Source: Acidobacteriota bacterium (GTDB lineage: Bacteria; Acidobacteriota; Vicinamibacteria; Vicinamibacterales; 2-12-FULL-66-21). Taken from it: a DNA stretch of 8,337 bases. The notes beneath the pieces are model-generated. The model made no database searches. It worked only from the letters and a program-made list of their open reading frames with translations, and was not told the origin of the DNA. The DNA is taken from positions 1,454 through 9,790 of the forward strand of contig JAIVJE010000315.1 of NCBI GenBank assembly GCA_020200195.1. The letters run 5' to 3'. Every line of letters begins with the position of its first letter. The first letter of the stretch is position 1. Positions 1 through 7,783 of the stretch are shown piece by piece. The position numbers and the translations under genes are program-made.

Positions 1-620
1 GGCTGACCCGCCACAACACGCGTGTCGCCAGGCACTACCTGGAGCCGGATCGATCCGGGGAACAGGCTGACACGCGCCGTGTTCAGCGCGCGCATCAGTA
101 CCGGCGACCCGACCGCCATCGCCACCGCGAGGGCGACGCATCCGATGGCGGCTTCCAGGCCCGCGCGGCGAAGTGCCTGCGGCTCGATCACCGCTGACGG
201 ACCCAGCGCACGCAGCCCGGCCAGCGCTTGCTCGAGGATGTGCGAGGCGAAGCGCGGGCGCTCGGCGAGCTCGATCTCCGACAGGCACACGGCGCTCACC
301 AAGGCGTCGTTCATCGGCGCCATATCCGGCAATCGGGAGGTCTTTTCTTCGATAAACCGCGCGACGTGACAGTCGTCCGGCCGCCGCTGCACCCGCCAGA
401 CGACGAGCGCAGCGAGCGTGACGGAGGCGATCATTGTGAGCGCCGTCACAAGCAACAACGGCGCGCCGGACAGCGCGAACGCAGAGTTCACGGCCAGTCC
501 AACGAACGCGGGAACAGCGGCGGCTGCCGCACTGCGCGCCGCAGTACGCAGCGCAACCAGCGCAAACCAGCGCTGCCGCACGCGACCGATGAGCGACCCG
601 AGCTCCACGTCCTGCGTCAT
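1..620 (-). CDS. DUF4175-like membrane protein, N-terminal part (cut by window edge)
   Basis: An open frame starts at ATG 620-618 and runs without a stop off the left edge, giving 206 complete codons of the N-terminus. The protein begins MTQDVELGSL. It has two hydrophobic stretches at about residues 31-50 and 52-75, a charged segment at about 76-155 rich in Glu, Arg and Ala, and a third hydrophobic segment at about 155-175. A beta-like region follows (LFPGSIRLQVVPGDTRVVAG), typical of the start of an extracytoplasmic domain. Two N-terminal membrane helices, a soluble linker and a third helix resemble the N-terminus of DUF4175 proteins, which often follow BatA/VWA genes in such clusters. That assignment is from memory and only the N-terminus is visible. 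The gene begins 34 bases after the VWA stop. Only a weak GAG-type ribosome site precedes the ATG, and the frame stays open upstream, so the start is likely but not certain. Function is unknown. Confidence 0.72.
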   Translation of the reverse strand, partial: MTQDVELGSLIGRVRQRWFALVALRTAARSAAAAAVPAFVGLAVNSAFALSGAPLLLVTALTMIASVTLAALVVWRVQRRPDDCHVARFIEEKTSRLPDMAPMNDALVSAVCLSEIELAERPRFASHILEQALAGLRALGPSAVIEPQALRRAGLEAAIGCVALAVAMAVGSPVLMRALNTARVSLFPGSIRLQVVPGDTRVVAGQ

Positions 621-654
621 AGCTTTCTCGCCCCAACTGCAGTGCTGACGTCCG

Positions 655-2514
655 CTACGTACGCCCGACGAACGATTCGACGACCAGCACGCCCAGCATG
701 AGGATCAACCCATATCGCCAGAGGCTCTGCCGCGCCTCGACCTCCCGTGCGCGCGCTGACGCCGCTGCCGCGGGCACCTGCTCCACGCGCTGCACCATCC
801 TGGTGAACTCCTCCAGCGTCACCCGCGCCGTCCCGCTCTCACGGGGATCGACGTTGACCGAGACCCGCCGCGCGCCGGGCACCGCCGTGTACACTCCGGG
901 ATCCGGCCCCGCGCCCGGAGGGGCCTGCCCCACCACGTAGTCGCGTCCCGCATCGCGGGTGCCGGACGCGTGCCGCACAGCCTCGATGGCAAACGGTACG
1001 AATGCCGGGTGCAGCGGGAAATCATTTGAGCGCTTGTCGAGATCCGACGCAAAGAGAATGACACGACCGTGCCCTTCGCGCCGTTCGATGAGCGCCGCCG
1101 AACCGTCCGTGAAGCGTGCCATGACGTCGCCAGCGGTCGCTGGCATCCGCCACGCACGGTCGAATCGCACCTGTCCGAGATTCGCCGCCAGCGCGCCGAA
1201 CGGCTTGAAGATTGGATGGCGCGGATCGGTAACCGACAGCCGTCCGGGATCGCTATCGTGCTCGACCATCGCCAGAGCCGGCCGCCAATCGAGCAGCATC
1301 GACAGCACCGGCGCTTCAACATCGGGGGCCGCCGCTACGAGCAGTCCTCCTCCCGACCGCACGAAACCACTGACCGTCTCGCGGGCGCGGCGGTCCACGC
1401 CGCGCGTCGATAACAGGACGATGGCCGCGTGCTGCGCCAGCTCCCCGCTCGCCATCGCCGACAGCCGGCTGCCAGCGACGATGTGGGGGTCGAACCCGGC
1501 GTCGTCCTCCTGCGCGGCCTCCAGCGCGCGTGAAACGTAGAGCCCGCTCCGGCCGGTTCCATCACCCGTGACGATGAGCACGCGTGGGCGCGACGCGGCT
1601 TCGAGCACGGCGTATCGCATGTTGTCTGCGGCGTACCCACTCCTGTCGTCAATGGCTGCCGCGACCCAGCCGCTCGCGCTACCTCGATAGGGGATCGCGA
1701 CATCAACAGTGGCGCTTGCATCCGCGACGAACGCAGCCGCAGCGGCCGGCGGACCTCCCGGCGCACCAGCGGTCAGGCGGACGTCTCCGGCAAAGGGTTC
1801 TGATCCGACGTTGGCTACGGAAACCACGACCTGATCCGTCGTCTTTCGCACCGCGGTGATGGCGACATTCGGTGTGGCGGCCCCCGCGTCCAGAACCTGC
1901 AGCTCGAGGTCCGACGGCATGATGGCCGGCTGTTCGTCCTCCCAGCCGGCGCGCTGCAAATCGGTGATCAGCACGAGGGTGCCGCCGGCCTCGCCCGCGG
2001 CTTCGGTCGCTCTGGCGAACACTGGTCCGTACCGCGTGCCGGCAAAGCCCGCGCGCAGCCCGGTCAACGCTGTGCGCGCATCGGCAGCGCTGCCCGGAGC
2101 CGCGACGATGTCGGCGCGCTCGTCGAAGGCGATGACACCGATGCGCGCCATTGGCTTTGCCCCGTCCACGGCCGCGCGTGCGAGGTCGAGCGCGCGCGCG
2201 AACCGCCCCGGGGCAGTCATGCTGTAAGAACGATCGACCGCAACGAGCAGGACACCCTGGTCAGTTGCCGCGGCGGTGGTGGCATACGGGCGTGCGAACG
2301 CGGCAGCCAGCAGCAGGAGTGCCGCCACGCGCGCTGCGAGGAGCAGGAGGTCGCGGAGACGGCGGCGTCGTGTGCGCTCGACCGGCGACCGTTTCAGCAG
2401 CCGAACCGAGCTGAACGGCACCTCTGGCGCGACGTCGCGCCGCAACAGGTGCAGGACGATTGGCAGCGCAATCGCAACGGCACCCACGAGAAAAGCGGGA
2501 TATAGAAAGCTCAT
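655..2514 (-). CDS. BatA-type VWA membrane protein with glutamine-amidotransferase-like region
   Basis: This is a 619-residue membrane-anchored protein. Residues 1-26 (MSFLYPAFLVGAVAIALPIV, then HLLRR) are the typical BatA N-terminal segment, and a second hydrophobic helix lies at about 55-75. A von Willebrand factor A domain covers roughly 88-205. Its metal-ion-dependent adhesion site looks intact: DRSYS (D94, S96, S98), a Thr in GTRYG (T160) and an Asp in ITDLQ (D185). A beta-rich stretch (about 215-300) follows. Residues about 309-515 look like the class I glutamine-amidotransferase-like fold seen in large BatA proteins (RVLIVTGDG, the turn RSGGGLLVAA, and the GHGRVILFASDLD...FPLHPAFVPF block); I see no amidotransferase catalytic triad. 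A final membrane helix lies at about 598-615. The start overlaps the DUF58 stop as ATGA and has a GAGG site five bases upstream. The protein probably works with the adjacent MoxR ATPase as its membrane-bound VWA partner; the exact role is unknown. Confidence 0.9.
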   Translation of the reverse strand: MSFLYPAFLVGAVAIALPIVLHLLRRDVAPEVPFSSVRLLKRSPVERTRRRRLRDLLLLAARVAALLLLAAAFARPYATTAAATDQGVLLVAVDRSYSMTAPGRFARALDLARAAVDGAKPMARIGVIAFDERADIVAAPGSAADARTALTGLRAGFAGTRYGPVFARATEAAGEAGGTLVLITDLQRAGWEDEQPAIMPSDLELQVLDAGAATPNVAITAVRKTTDQVVVSVANVGSEPFAGDVRLTAGAPGGPPAAAAAFVADASATVDVAIPYRGSASGWVAAAIDDRSGYAADNMRYAVLEAASRPRVLIVTGDGTGRSGLYVSRALEAAQEDDAGFDPHIVAGSRLSAMASGELAQHAAIVLLSTRGVDRRARETVSGFVRSGGGLLVAAAPDVEAPVLSMLLDWRPALAMVEHDSDPGRLSVTDPRHPIFKPFGALAANLGQVRFDRAWRMPATAGDVMARFTDGSAALIERREGHGRVILFASDLDKRSNDFPLHPAFVPFAIEAVRHASGTRDAGRDYVVGQAPPGAGPDPGVYTAVPGARRVSVNVDPRESGTARVTLEEFTRMVQRVEQVPAAAASARAREVEARQSLWRYGLILMLGVLVVESFVGRT

Positions 2515-3422
2515 TGCCGCCTCGATCTCGCCGATAGATACGCGAGGAGCGCGAAATCGAGCGGTCGTGACGTGTCGAGCTGCACGTAGTCGATGCCGGC
2601 GCCGCGCAATTCCCGCTCGTACCGCGCCGTCAGCCCCGCCAGCTCCCCGAGATAGGCGTTGCGTATGCTGGATGGTTCCGCCGTCACTTCCTCCGCGCTC
2701 TCGAGATCGCGGAACTTCGACGGGCCCTCGAACGGAAACGTGAGCTCATTCGGATCCAGCACCTGAAAAACGATGACGTCGCTGCCTCTGAATTTCAGGT
2801 GTTTCAGCCCTTTGATCACCGGACCGGGATCATCCAGCAAATCCGAGATCAGGACGACGAGGCTCCGCTTCATGAGCGCGTCAGCGAGTTGATGCAGCGG
2901 GCGGCCGACATCAGAGCGCGCACCGGGCCGCATCCGATCGAGCGCGAGCAGCAGCGCGTGCAGATGCGCAGGCCGCGCGCCCGCCGGCAGACGAAAGGCG
3001 ATTCGATCGTCGAAGGCGATCAACCCCGTCGCATCCCGCTGCCGGTGCATCAGGAACGCCAGCGATGCTGCCAGAACGGACCCGTAGTCCATCTTGCTCA
3101 TCGGCGCCGAGCCGCGATACGCCATCGACGCGCTGACGTCGAGCAGGACGTGGCACTCGAGATTTGTTTCTTCTTCGAACTTCTTGACGAAATGCCGGTC
3201 GGTGCGGGCGTACACCTTCCAGTCCAGCGTCGACAGATCGTCGCCCGGCAGGTACTGCCGATACTCGGCGAATTCCACGCTGAACCCCTTGTACGGACTG
3301 CGGTGCAGGCCTGACAGAAACCCCTCCACCACCGTCCGCGCCTTCAGCTCCATCGTCCCGAGCCTTGCCAGAACGGCTGGGTCGAGAAAGCGGAGGTCGC
3401 GCGTGGCGCCGGTGGGGCCCAT
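2511..3422 (-). CDS. DUF58 domain protein (VWA-like partner of MoxR)
   Basis: This is a 303-residue DUF58 protein. The family hallmark block is clear at about residues 31-87: VVEGFLSGLHRSPYKGFSVE, then FAEYRQYLPGDD, LDWKVYARTDRHFVKKFEEE and TNL. A VWA-like core follows with a metal-binding motif DVSAS (D95, S97, S99) and a later Asp in LISDLLDD (D194). The position usually held by Thr appears to be Ser (S170 in GARSDVG). The C-terminus, LDTSRPLDFALLAYLSARSR, is also typical. There is no signal peptide and no convincing membrane helix, so this short form is probably cytoplasmic. The chosen ATG at 3422 lies two bases after the MoxR stop (TAG-TC-ATG). A longer in-frame reading from 3662 adds 80 residues overlapping the MoxR gene and lacking family character. 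DUF58 genes nearly always neighbour moxR genes and are thought to be partners of the ATPase; the biochemical activity is unknown. Confidence 0.93.
   Translation of the reverse strand: MGPTGATRDLRFLDPAVLARLGTMELKARTVVEGFLSGLHRSPYKGFSVEFAEYRQYLPGDDLSTLDWKVYARTDRHFVKKFEEETNLECHVLLDVSASMAYRGSAPMSKMDYGSVLAASLAFLMHRQRDATGLIAFDDRIAFRLPAGARPAHLHALLLALDRMRPGARSDVGRPLHQLADALMKRSLVVLISDLLDDPGPVIKGLKHLKFRGSDVIVFQVLDPNELTFPFEGPSKFRDLESAEEVTAEPSSIRNAYLGELAGLTARYERELRGAGIDYVQLDTSRPLDFALLAYLSARSRRQ
2520..2523 (-). promoter_or_regulatory. Ribosome binding site of the BatA/VWA gene
   Basis: On the minus strand GAGG lies five bases before ATG 2514, inside the end of the DUF58 gene. It supports this start and allows independent initiation besides coupling through the ATGA overlap. 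Confidence 0.6.
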
Positions 3423-3424
3423 GA

Positions 3425-4444
3425 CTACATTCCGCTGCGTGGGAGCGGCACGGCCTCGAGCAGGCGCTCGATCAGGTTGTCCGGCGTGATGCGCTCGGAC
3501 TCGGCGTAGAAATTCGGGATGATCCGGTGCCGCAGCACCGGGCGGGCGAGCGCCTGGATGTCCGCCACCGAGACGTGGTATCGCCCATGAATCAGTGCGC
3601 GCGCCTTGCCGGCCAGGATCAGGGACTGTGACGCGCGCAGGCCGGCGCCCCACTTCACCCACTCGCGGACGAACTGCAGGTCGCTCTGACGCCCCGGGCG
3701 AGACGCGTCTACGAGCCGGACCGCGTACCGCGCGACCTCTTCAGCGACCACCACTTCGCGCACCAGTGACTGGATCTCGAGAATGTCGGTCCCGCTCATC
3801 ACGCGTGACAGCGTCGGCGTCGTCGCGCCGGTCGTCTGCGTGACGACCCGGACTTCCTCGTCTTCGGCGAGATAGGTCATGACGATGTTGAACATGAACC
3901 TGTCGAGCTGCGCTTCGGGCAGCGGATAAGTGCCTTCGAGCTCGATCGGATTCTGAGTGGCCAGCACGAAGAACGGCTGGTCGAGCGCGAAGGTGCGCCC
4001 CGACGCGGTGACGTGGTATTCCTGCATCGCTTCGAGCAGCGCAGCCTGCGTTTTGGGCGGTGTGCGGTTGATCTCGTCCGCCAGAAGAATCTGCGCGAAA
4101 ATCGGCCCCTTCACGAACCGAAGGGAGCGGTGACCGCCGGCTTCGTCCAGCACTTCCGTCCCCGTGATGTCGGCAGGCATCAGGTCGGGCGTGAACTGAA
4201 TGCGTTTGAACGACAAGTCCAGAATCTGCGCGACGGTCTTGATGAGCAATGTCTTGGCCAGGCCCGGCACACCGGTGATGAGGCAGTGTCCCCCGGTGAA
4301 TAGCGCCATCAGGACCTGGTCGATCACCTCGTCCTGGCCGACGATCACTTTGCGGATTTCCGCGAGGATGCGCGCCCGGCCGAGCGCGACCTGATCGGCG
4401 ACGGCAGCGATGTGCGACGGCGGTGTCGGGGTCGTCGTGTCCAT
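3425..4444 (-). CDS. MoxR family AAA+ ATPase
   Basis: This is a 339-residue MoxR-type AAA+ ATPase, the normal length for the family. Walker A is GVPGLAKT (residues 58-65, Lys64), Walker B is ILLADEIN (119-126, Asp123 and Glu124), sensor 1 is LATQNP (Asn165), the family block EGTYPLPEAQLDRF holds the likely arginine finger (Arg182), and sensor 2 is in WGAGLRAS (Arg270). All catalytic residues are present. MoxR proteins are ATP-driven, chaperone-like remodelling enzymes, probably acting as oligomeric rings in the cytoplasm, and typically work with VWA-domain partners such as those encoded downstream. The ATG at 4444 shares its A with the stop of the DUF4159 gene (TGATG), and no strong Shine-Dalgarno is visible, so translation probably depends on coupling. 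An upstream start at 4546 would add 34 residues encoded inside the DUF4159 gene without family similarity and was not used. Confidence 0.96.
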   Translation of the reverse strand: MDTTTPTPPSHIAAVADQVALGRARILAEIRKVIVGQDEVIDQVLMALFTGGHCLITGVPGLAKTLLIKTVAQILDLSFKRIQFTPDLMPADITGTEVLDEAGGHRSLRFVKGPIFAQILLADEINRTPPKTQAALLEAMQEYHVTASGRTFALDQPFFVLATQNPIELEGTYPLPEAQLDRFMFNIVMTYLAEDEEVRVVTQTTGATTPTLSRVMSGTDILEIQSLVREVVVAEEVARYAVRLVDASRPGRQSDLQFVREWVKWGAGLRASQSLILAGKARALIHGRYHVSVADIQALARPVLRHRIIPNFYAESERITPDNLIERLLEAVPLPRSGM

Positions 4445-5247
4445 CAGTGGGTCAGCGAATAAATGATTTCGTTGATCTGCATGCGATACGCCTGGGCCGT
4501 GTATTTGACGTAGCCCGGATAGTCGGCGGCATTCGACCACTCCCACCCGTCACCCATGTCGGTATTGAAGTTGATGAGGACCATGGCCCGGCCGTTGTCG
4601 TCCTCGATGGCCTTCAGCTGACCGACATAGCCGCCCTTCTCCCACGTGCGCCCTTGCAGGAAGGAGCCCAGGCCCGGAGTCTGCGGATACCCGTCGATCT
4701 GATAGAAGCAGTGATAGATGGGATGGTCGCGCGCGAGCTCGACGATCTTCCGGTCGGGGAAGACGCGTTTCATCTCACGCTCAAAGTTCGCCCACTCGAT
4801 CGGGCCGTGGAAATCGTCGAAGGTTATCGTCCCGCCGCGCAGAAGGAATTCCCGCAAGATTGGAACTTCCGCCTCCTTGAACCGCAGGGTACCGGGTTCC
4901 ACGAGGTACAGCCACGGATAAGACCAGATGTTCTCGTCTTCGAGCGTCAACACGACGGGATCGTTCACATGGATGGCGGTGACGGTCTTGACGCGGCGCG
5001 ACAGGTTCTGCTCGGCGGCAGGAAAGTCAATCGTCCACGGCTCGTCGTAGATGTTGTACCGGCGGCCCGGAGGTAGCGTCCAGGTTTCGTACCGCACCCG
5101 CGCGAACGTCCACTGGAGCCCGGCGTAGCGCGCGTCCGGCGCGAGGGGATTCTGCGCGTCGGCTGAGGGAGCCCAGACGGCGCCTCCCGCCCAGAGCAGC
5201 ACCCCCGCGGCGGCAGCCGGCAGAACGCCGAGGATCGTCCACCTCAT
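4444..5247 (-). CDS. Exported DUF4159 domain protein
   Basis: This is a 267-residue protein with a signal peptide at residues 1-31 (Arg2, a hydrophobic core to about residue 26, and SADA before a predicted cleavage at Ala31-Gln32). The mature part matches DUF4159 as I remember it: an N-terminal RYETWTLPPGRRYN region, a central segment LREFLLRGGTITFDDFHGP, an HPIYHCFYQIDGYP stretch, INFNTDMGDGWEW and the C-terminal helix ending INEIIYSLTH. DUF4159 is thought to adopt a glutamine-amidotransferase-like fold, but no activity is known. Its predicted location is the periplasm or cell surface. Its ATG overlaps the TPR gene stop as ATGA and has a good GAGAGGA ribosome site six bases upstream. Its stop overlaps the moxR start. 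The strict linkage to moxR implies a shared pathway; the substrate is unknown. Confidence 0.92.
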   Translation of the reverse strand: MRWTILGVLPAAAAGVLLWAGGAVWAPSADAQNPLAPDARYAGLQWTFARVRYETWTLPPGRRYNIYDEPWTIDFPAAEQNLSRRVKTVTAIHVNDPVVLTLEDENIWSYPWLYLVEPGTLRFKEAEVPILREFLLRGGTITFDDFHGPIEWANFEREMKRVFPDRKIVELARDHPIYHCFYQIDGYPQTPGLGSFLQGRTWEKGGYVGQLKAIEDDNGRAMVLINFNTDMGDGWEWSNAADYPGYVKYTAQAYRMQINEIIYSLTH

Positions 5248-7778
5248 GGGCGGTCCTCTCTCGCGGTGCCCGCGCCGGTCTTGTCGACCGCCTTGAGCAG
5301 CAGATCCTGCGCGCGCTCGAAGGTTGGCGCGATCTCGAGAGCCGCCAGCGCTTCTCGCTTGGCGTCGGCCATGCGGCCGGCCAGCAGGTACGTTTCGCCG
5401 AGGTCACAGTGCGCACCGGCGCGGTCGGCCGGTCCCAGCGCCAGAGCGGCCTTGAACTCGCGGGTGGCGACCTGAGCGTCGCGCCGCTTCAGTGCAATCC
5501 GCCCAAGGCCCGTGTGTCCTTCAGCGTCGAACGGATCGAGCGCCACGATTCGCTCGATCGCGACCGCTGCCGACTCTTCATCCGATGCCTGCGCCGCCAG
5601 CGCCGCGAGTCGGCGTGCGGGGGCCATCGCCATGTGATCGTGTACGAGAAGCGCGCGATATTCGGCGATGGCCCGCCGCGTATCACCGAGTTGCTCGGCC
5701 AGCGCCGCCATCAGCGCGTGCGGACTCGTCTCGCCGACCGCCATCGGCACGAGTGCCGCCGCCTTCTCGAGCGGTACGAAGGCGGCGCGATCCCCTGCAG
5801 CGGCGAGCGCGCGGCCGAGCGCCAGCTGAGCACCATAGCTGTTGGGCCGCGCGGCGGCCGCGGCTTGGAGGCCGGCTACGCCCTCCTCAGCTCGTCCCCC
5901 GTCGGCTTTCGGCTCTCGCAGCGCCGCCCGCAACGCGCCGAACCGGCCCTCGAGGCTCCGGTCAAAGGAAGCCTGCAGAGTGTCGATCGAGACGCCAAGA
6001 CCCTTGGTGATCGCCGCGTCGGCGTCGGAAGCGTCTCCATAGGCGCGTACCAGCGCGCGGAGCGCCGGTACGCCATGCGTGGCCACGATGTGATCGACGA
6101 GCAGAGATGCCTGGTAATACGCGAGCGCAATCGTCTCCGGGCGTGTGAACCCTGAATTGAGGTCGCGAACCTTGAGCGCCTCGCCGCGTTCGAGTGCCCC
6201 CGCGAACGGCACTTCCATGTCGCGGCCCCACTCCGGCCGGGCGCGCCCTTCCTCGTACACCGAAATCCCCTCCGTCAGCCAGCGTGGGACCCGCTGGTTC
6301 GACATCTGCAGGGTGATGACGTGGGCGAGCTCGTGCCAAAGTGTCGCCTGCCACGCAAAACTTCCAGGCGCGGTCCCGGCGCTTGGCGAGTCCATCGTCA
6401 CCACGCGGCCGAAACAGGCGCCGAGAGCGCCAATCATCCCCGGCAGACCGAGGGTGCGAACCGCAAAGTCGTCGTGCCGCGGAAATACTTCAACGAGGAT
6501 CGGGCCCTTCGGGGTGAACTCGTACTTGGCCGACAACGTCCGCAGCGCCTCCTGGGCCAGCGGAACCGCGTACTCCCGGAGTACCGGCGCTTCGTCCGCG
6601 TGCATCTTGAAGATGAAGTCCCCCTCGCGGATCACCGTGAAACGATCGAGGGTGTCGAGCAGCGCGAGCAGGTTGTACGTGACGACGTCGTAGGGATCGC
6701 CTTTGAAGGCGCGATCGAGCGCGCGGCGCGCCTCCGCCTCGTCGCCCGTGCGCATCAGGTGGAGCCCGAGATCGCCATACGCGCGGGTGTTCGCGGGTTC
6801 GAGCGCGACCGCCTCACGCGAGAGCGCGACCGCTTCTTCGAAGCGGTAGTTGCGCGCCGTCAGCTCGGCGGCGATCCGGTACACGTCGCCGTAAGAAGCG
6901 TTGATGGCGAGCACGCGGCGGACCTCGGCGGCGAATGCCGCACGATCGCCGCGGACGTACGCCATGCCCGCGAGCAGCGCCCGGGCCTCGAGCTGGGACG
7001 GATTGGTGGCCAGGACCTTCTCGATCCGCTCGCGCGCCGCGTCCGTGCGGCTGTTGTCCAGGTCCAGCCGTGCGAGCAGCAGATGCGCGTCAGCGAGCGT
7101 CGGGTCGATCGACAGCGCGCGTTCCGCGGCAGCTGCGGCAACCGGCGGATTCTCGTCCGCGAGTGTACGCGCGACCCCTGCGTGCGCCGGCGCCCACTCC
7201 GGATCCGACTTCAACGCCTGCTGGAACGACTTGAGTGCTTCGGGGCGGTTGTACTTCTCGAGAAACAACGAGCCCCATGCCGTATCCACGGCGGGGTCTG
7301 CGCCGCCGGATGACGCCGCGCGGTAGTACGCATTCGCGTCGCGCGCGCGGCCGAGCGCGTGCGCGGCGCGCCCGGCGCGCCGCAGTCCTTCGGCATCCTG
7401 CGCGCCGCCCCCCTGGCGGAACAACGTGTTCAGCAGACGTGCCGCCGGTTCGGTCCGTCCAAGCTGCTGGTGCAGAAGCGCAAGCTCCAGCGCCGCGTCG
7501 CCCAGCGGGTCTTTGACAGCCGCGGGGTCGAGCAGGCTCGCCGCCTCGTCGTAACGCCCGTGCACGATGGCCACCCGCGCGAGCACCGCCGCGGCCGCCG
7601 GGTCACCTGCCGGGCGCGCGCGCGCCATCGCCTCGGCTTCGGTCAGCCGGCCATGGGCCAACGCCGTCCGTGCCGCTCGTGCAAACGACTGGGAGTCTGG
7701 AGGTTGCCCCTGGGCAGCGCGGCTGGCGGGGCTTCCGAGCGCGCACACATAAAGAAGGATGGCGACCAGCGGCCGCAT
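5244..7778 (-). CDS. Exported TPR protein with central HExxH zinc-peptidase (peptidase MA-like) domain
   Basis: This is an 844-residue protein with a signal peptide (MRPLVAILLYVCALG, cleavage likely near Ala22). Residues about 30-375 form a run of degenerate tetratricopeptide repeats (for example ALKSFQQALKSDPEWAPAHA and EAVALEPANTRAYGDLGLHL). Residues about 380-615 form a peptidase domain of the gluzincin MA type: WHELAH (His482, Glu483, His486) followed by PRWLTEGISVYEE, whose Glu503 is the likely third zinc ligand. A second TPR block covers about 630-830 (for example ALGPADRAGAHCDLGETYLL). The intact HExxH plus distal Glu suggests an active metalloprotease, but this is inferred. It should act outside the cytoplasm, with the TPRs as a binding scaffold. 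The ATG at 7778 is chosen because it opens the signal peptide and has AGGGGG five bases upstream; starts at 7817 or 7841 would put extra charged residues before it and fall at or upstream of the predicted transcript start. It is the first gene of the cluster and overlaps the DUF4159 gene by four bases. Confidence 0.9.
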   Translation of the reverse strand: MRPLVAILLYVCALGSPASRAAQGQPPDSQSFARAARTALAHGRLTEAEAMARARPAGDPAAAAVLARVAIVHGRYDEAASLLDPAAVKDPLGDAALELALLHQQLGRTEPAARLLNTLFRQGGGAQDAEGLRRAGRAAHALGRARDANAYYRAASSGGADPAVDTAWGSLFLEKYNRPEALKSFQQALKSDPEWAPAHAGVARTLADENPPVAAAAAERALSIDPTLADAHLLLARLDLDNSRTDAARERIEKVLATNPSQLEARALLAGMAYVRGDRAAFAAEVRRVLAINASYGDVYRIAAELTARNYRFEEAVALSREAVALEPANTRAYGDLGLHLMRTGDEAEARRALDRAFKGDPYDVVTYNLLALLDTLDRFTVIREGDFIFKMHADEAPVLREYAVPLAQEALRTLSAKYEFTPKGPILVEVFPRHDDFAVRTLGLPGMIGALGACFGRVVTMDSPSAGTAPGSFAWQATLWHELAHVITLQMSNQRVPRWLTEGISVYEEGRARPEWGRDMEVPFAGALERGEALKVRDLNSGFTRPETIALAYYQASLLVDHIVATHGVPALRALVRAYGDASDADAAITKGLGVSIDTLQASFDRSLEGRFGALRAALREPKADGGRAEEGVAGLQAAAAARPNSYGAQLALGRALAAAGDRAAFVPLEKAAALVPMAVGETSPHALMAALAEQLGDTRRAIAEYRALLVHDHMAMAPARRLAALAAQASDEESAAVAIERIVALDPFDAEGHTGLGRIALKRRDAQVATREFKAALALGPADRAGAHCDLGETYLLAGRMADAKREALAALEIAPTFERAQDLLLKAVDKTGAGTAREDRP
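5254..5260 (-). promoter_or_regulatory. Ribosome binding site of the DUF4159 gene
   Basis: The minus strand reads GAGAGGA with six bases between it and ATG 5247. It lies inside the final codons of the TPR gene and fixes the DUF4159 start at the residue that opens the signal peptide. Confidence 0.65.
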
Positions 7779-7783
7779 CGACA

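Noticed and set aside
228..701. Plus-strand open frame of 157 codons over the DUF4175-like gene
   Set aside because: It is a hydrophilic, His/Arg-rich translation with no family character. The minus-strand frame here has membrane helices and continues the operon.
3423..3662. 80-residue N-terminal extension of the DUF58 protein
   Set aside because: The extension overlaps the MoxR coding region, is Pro/Arg-rich and has no DUF58 similarity; the family-like sequence begins just after ATG 3422.
4423..5076. Plus-strand open frame of 217 codons opposite the DUF4159 gene
   Set aside because: It lies entirely antisense to a clearly recognised gene, has no recognisable domain, and long antisense frames are expected in GC-rich coding DNA.
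5409..6155. Plus-strand open frame of 248 codons opposite the TPR/peptidase C-terminal region
   Set aside because: It is arginine-rich, without domains, and fully shadowed by the minus-strand gene.
6801..6833. Direct repeat of GAGCGCGACCGC at 21-base spacing
   Set aside because: It encodes the two EAVAL units of one TPR helix (residues 315-326) and is explained by the repeat nature of the protein, not by a mobile or regulatory element.
6321..7313. Plus-strand open frame of 330 codons opposite the TPR/peptidase gene
   Set aside because: The translation is rich in Arg, Glu and Val with no domain or sensible start context; it mirrors the codon pattern of the real gene on the other strand.
7741..7778. 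Possible lipoprotein signal around Cys12 (LLYVC) of the TPR protein
   Set aside because: The residue before the Cys is Val, not Gly, Ala or Ser, and the hydrophobic core continues past it; an ordinary signal peptide fits better.
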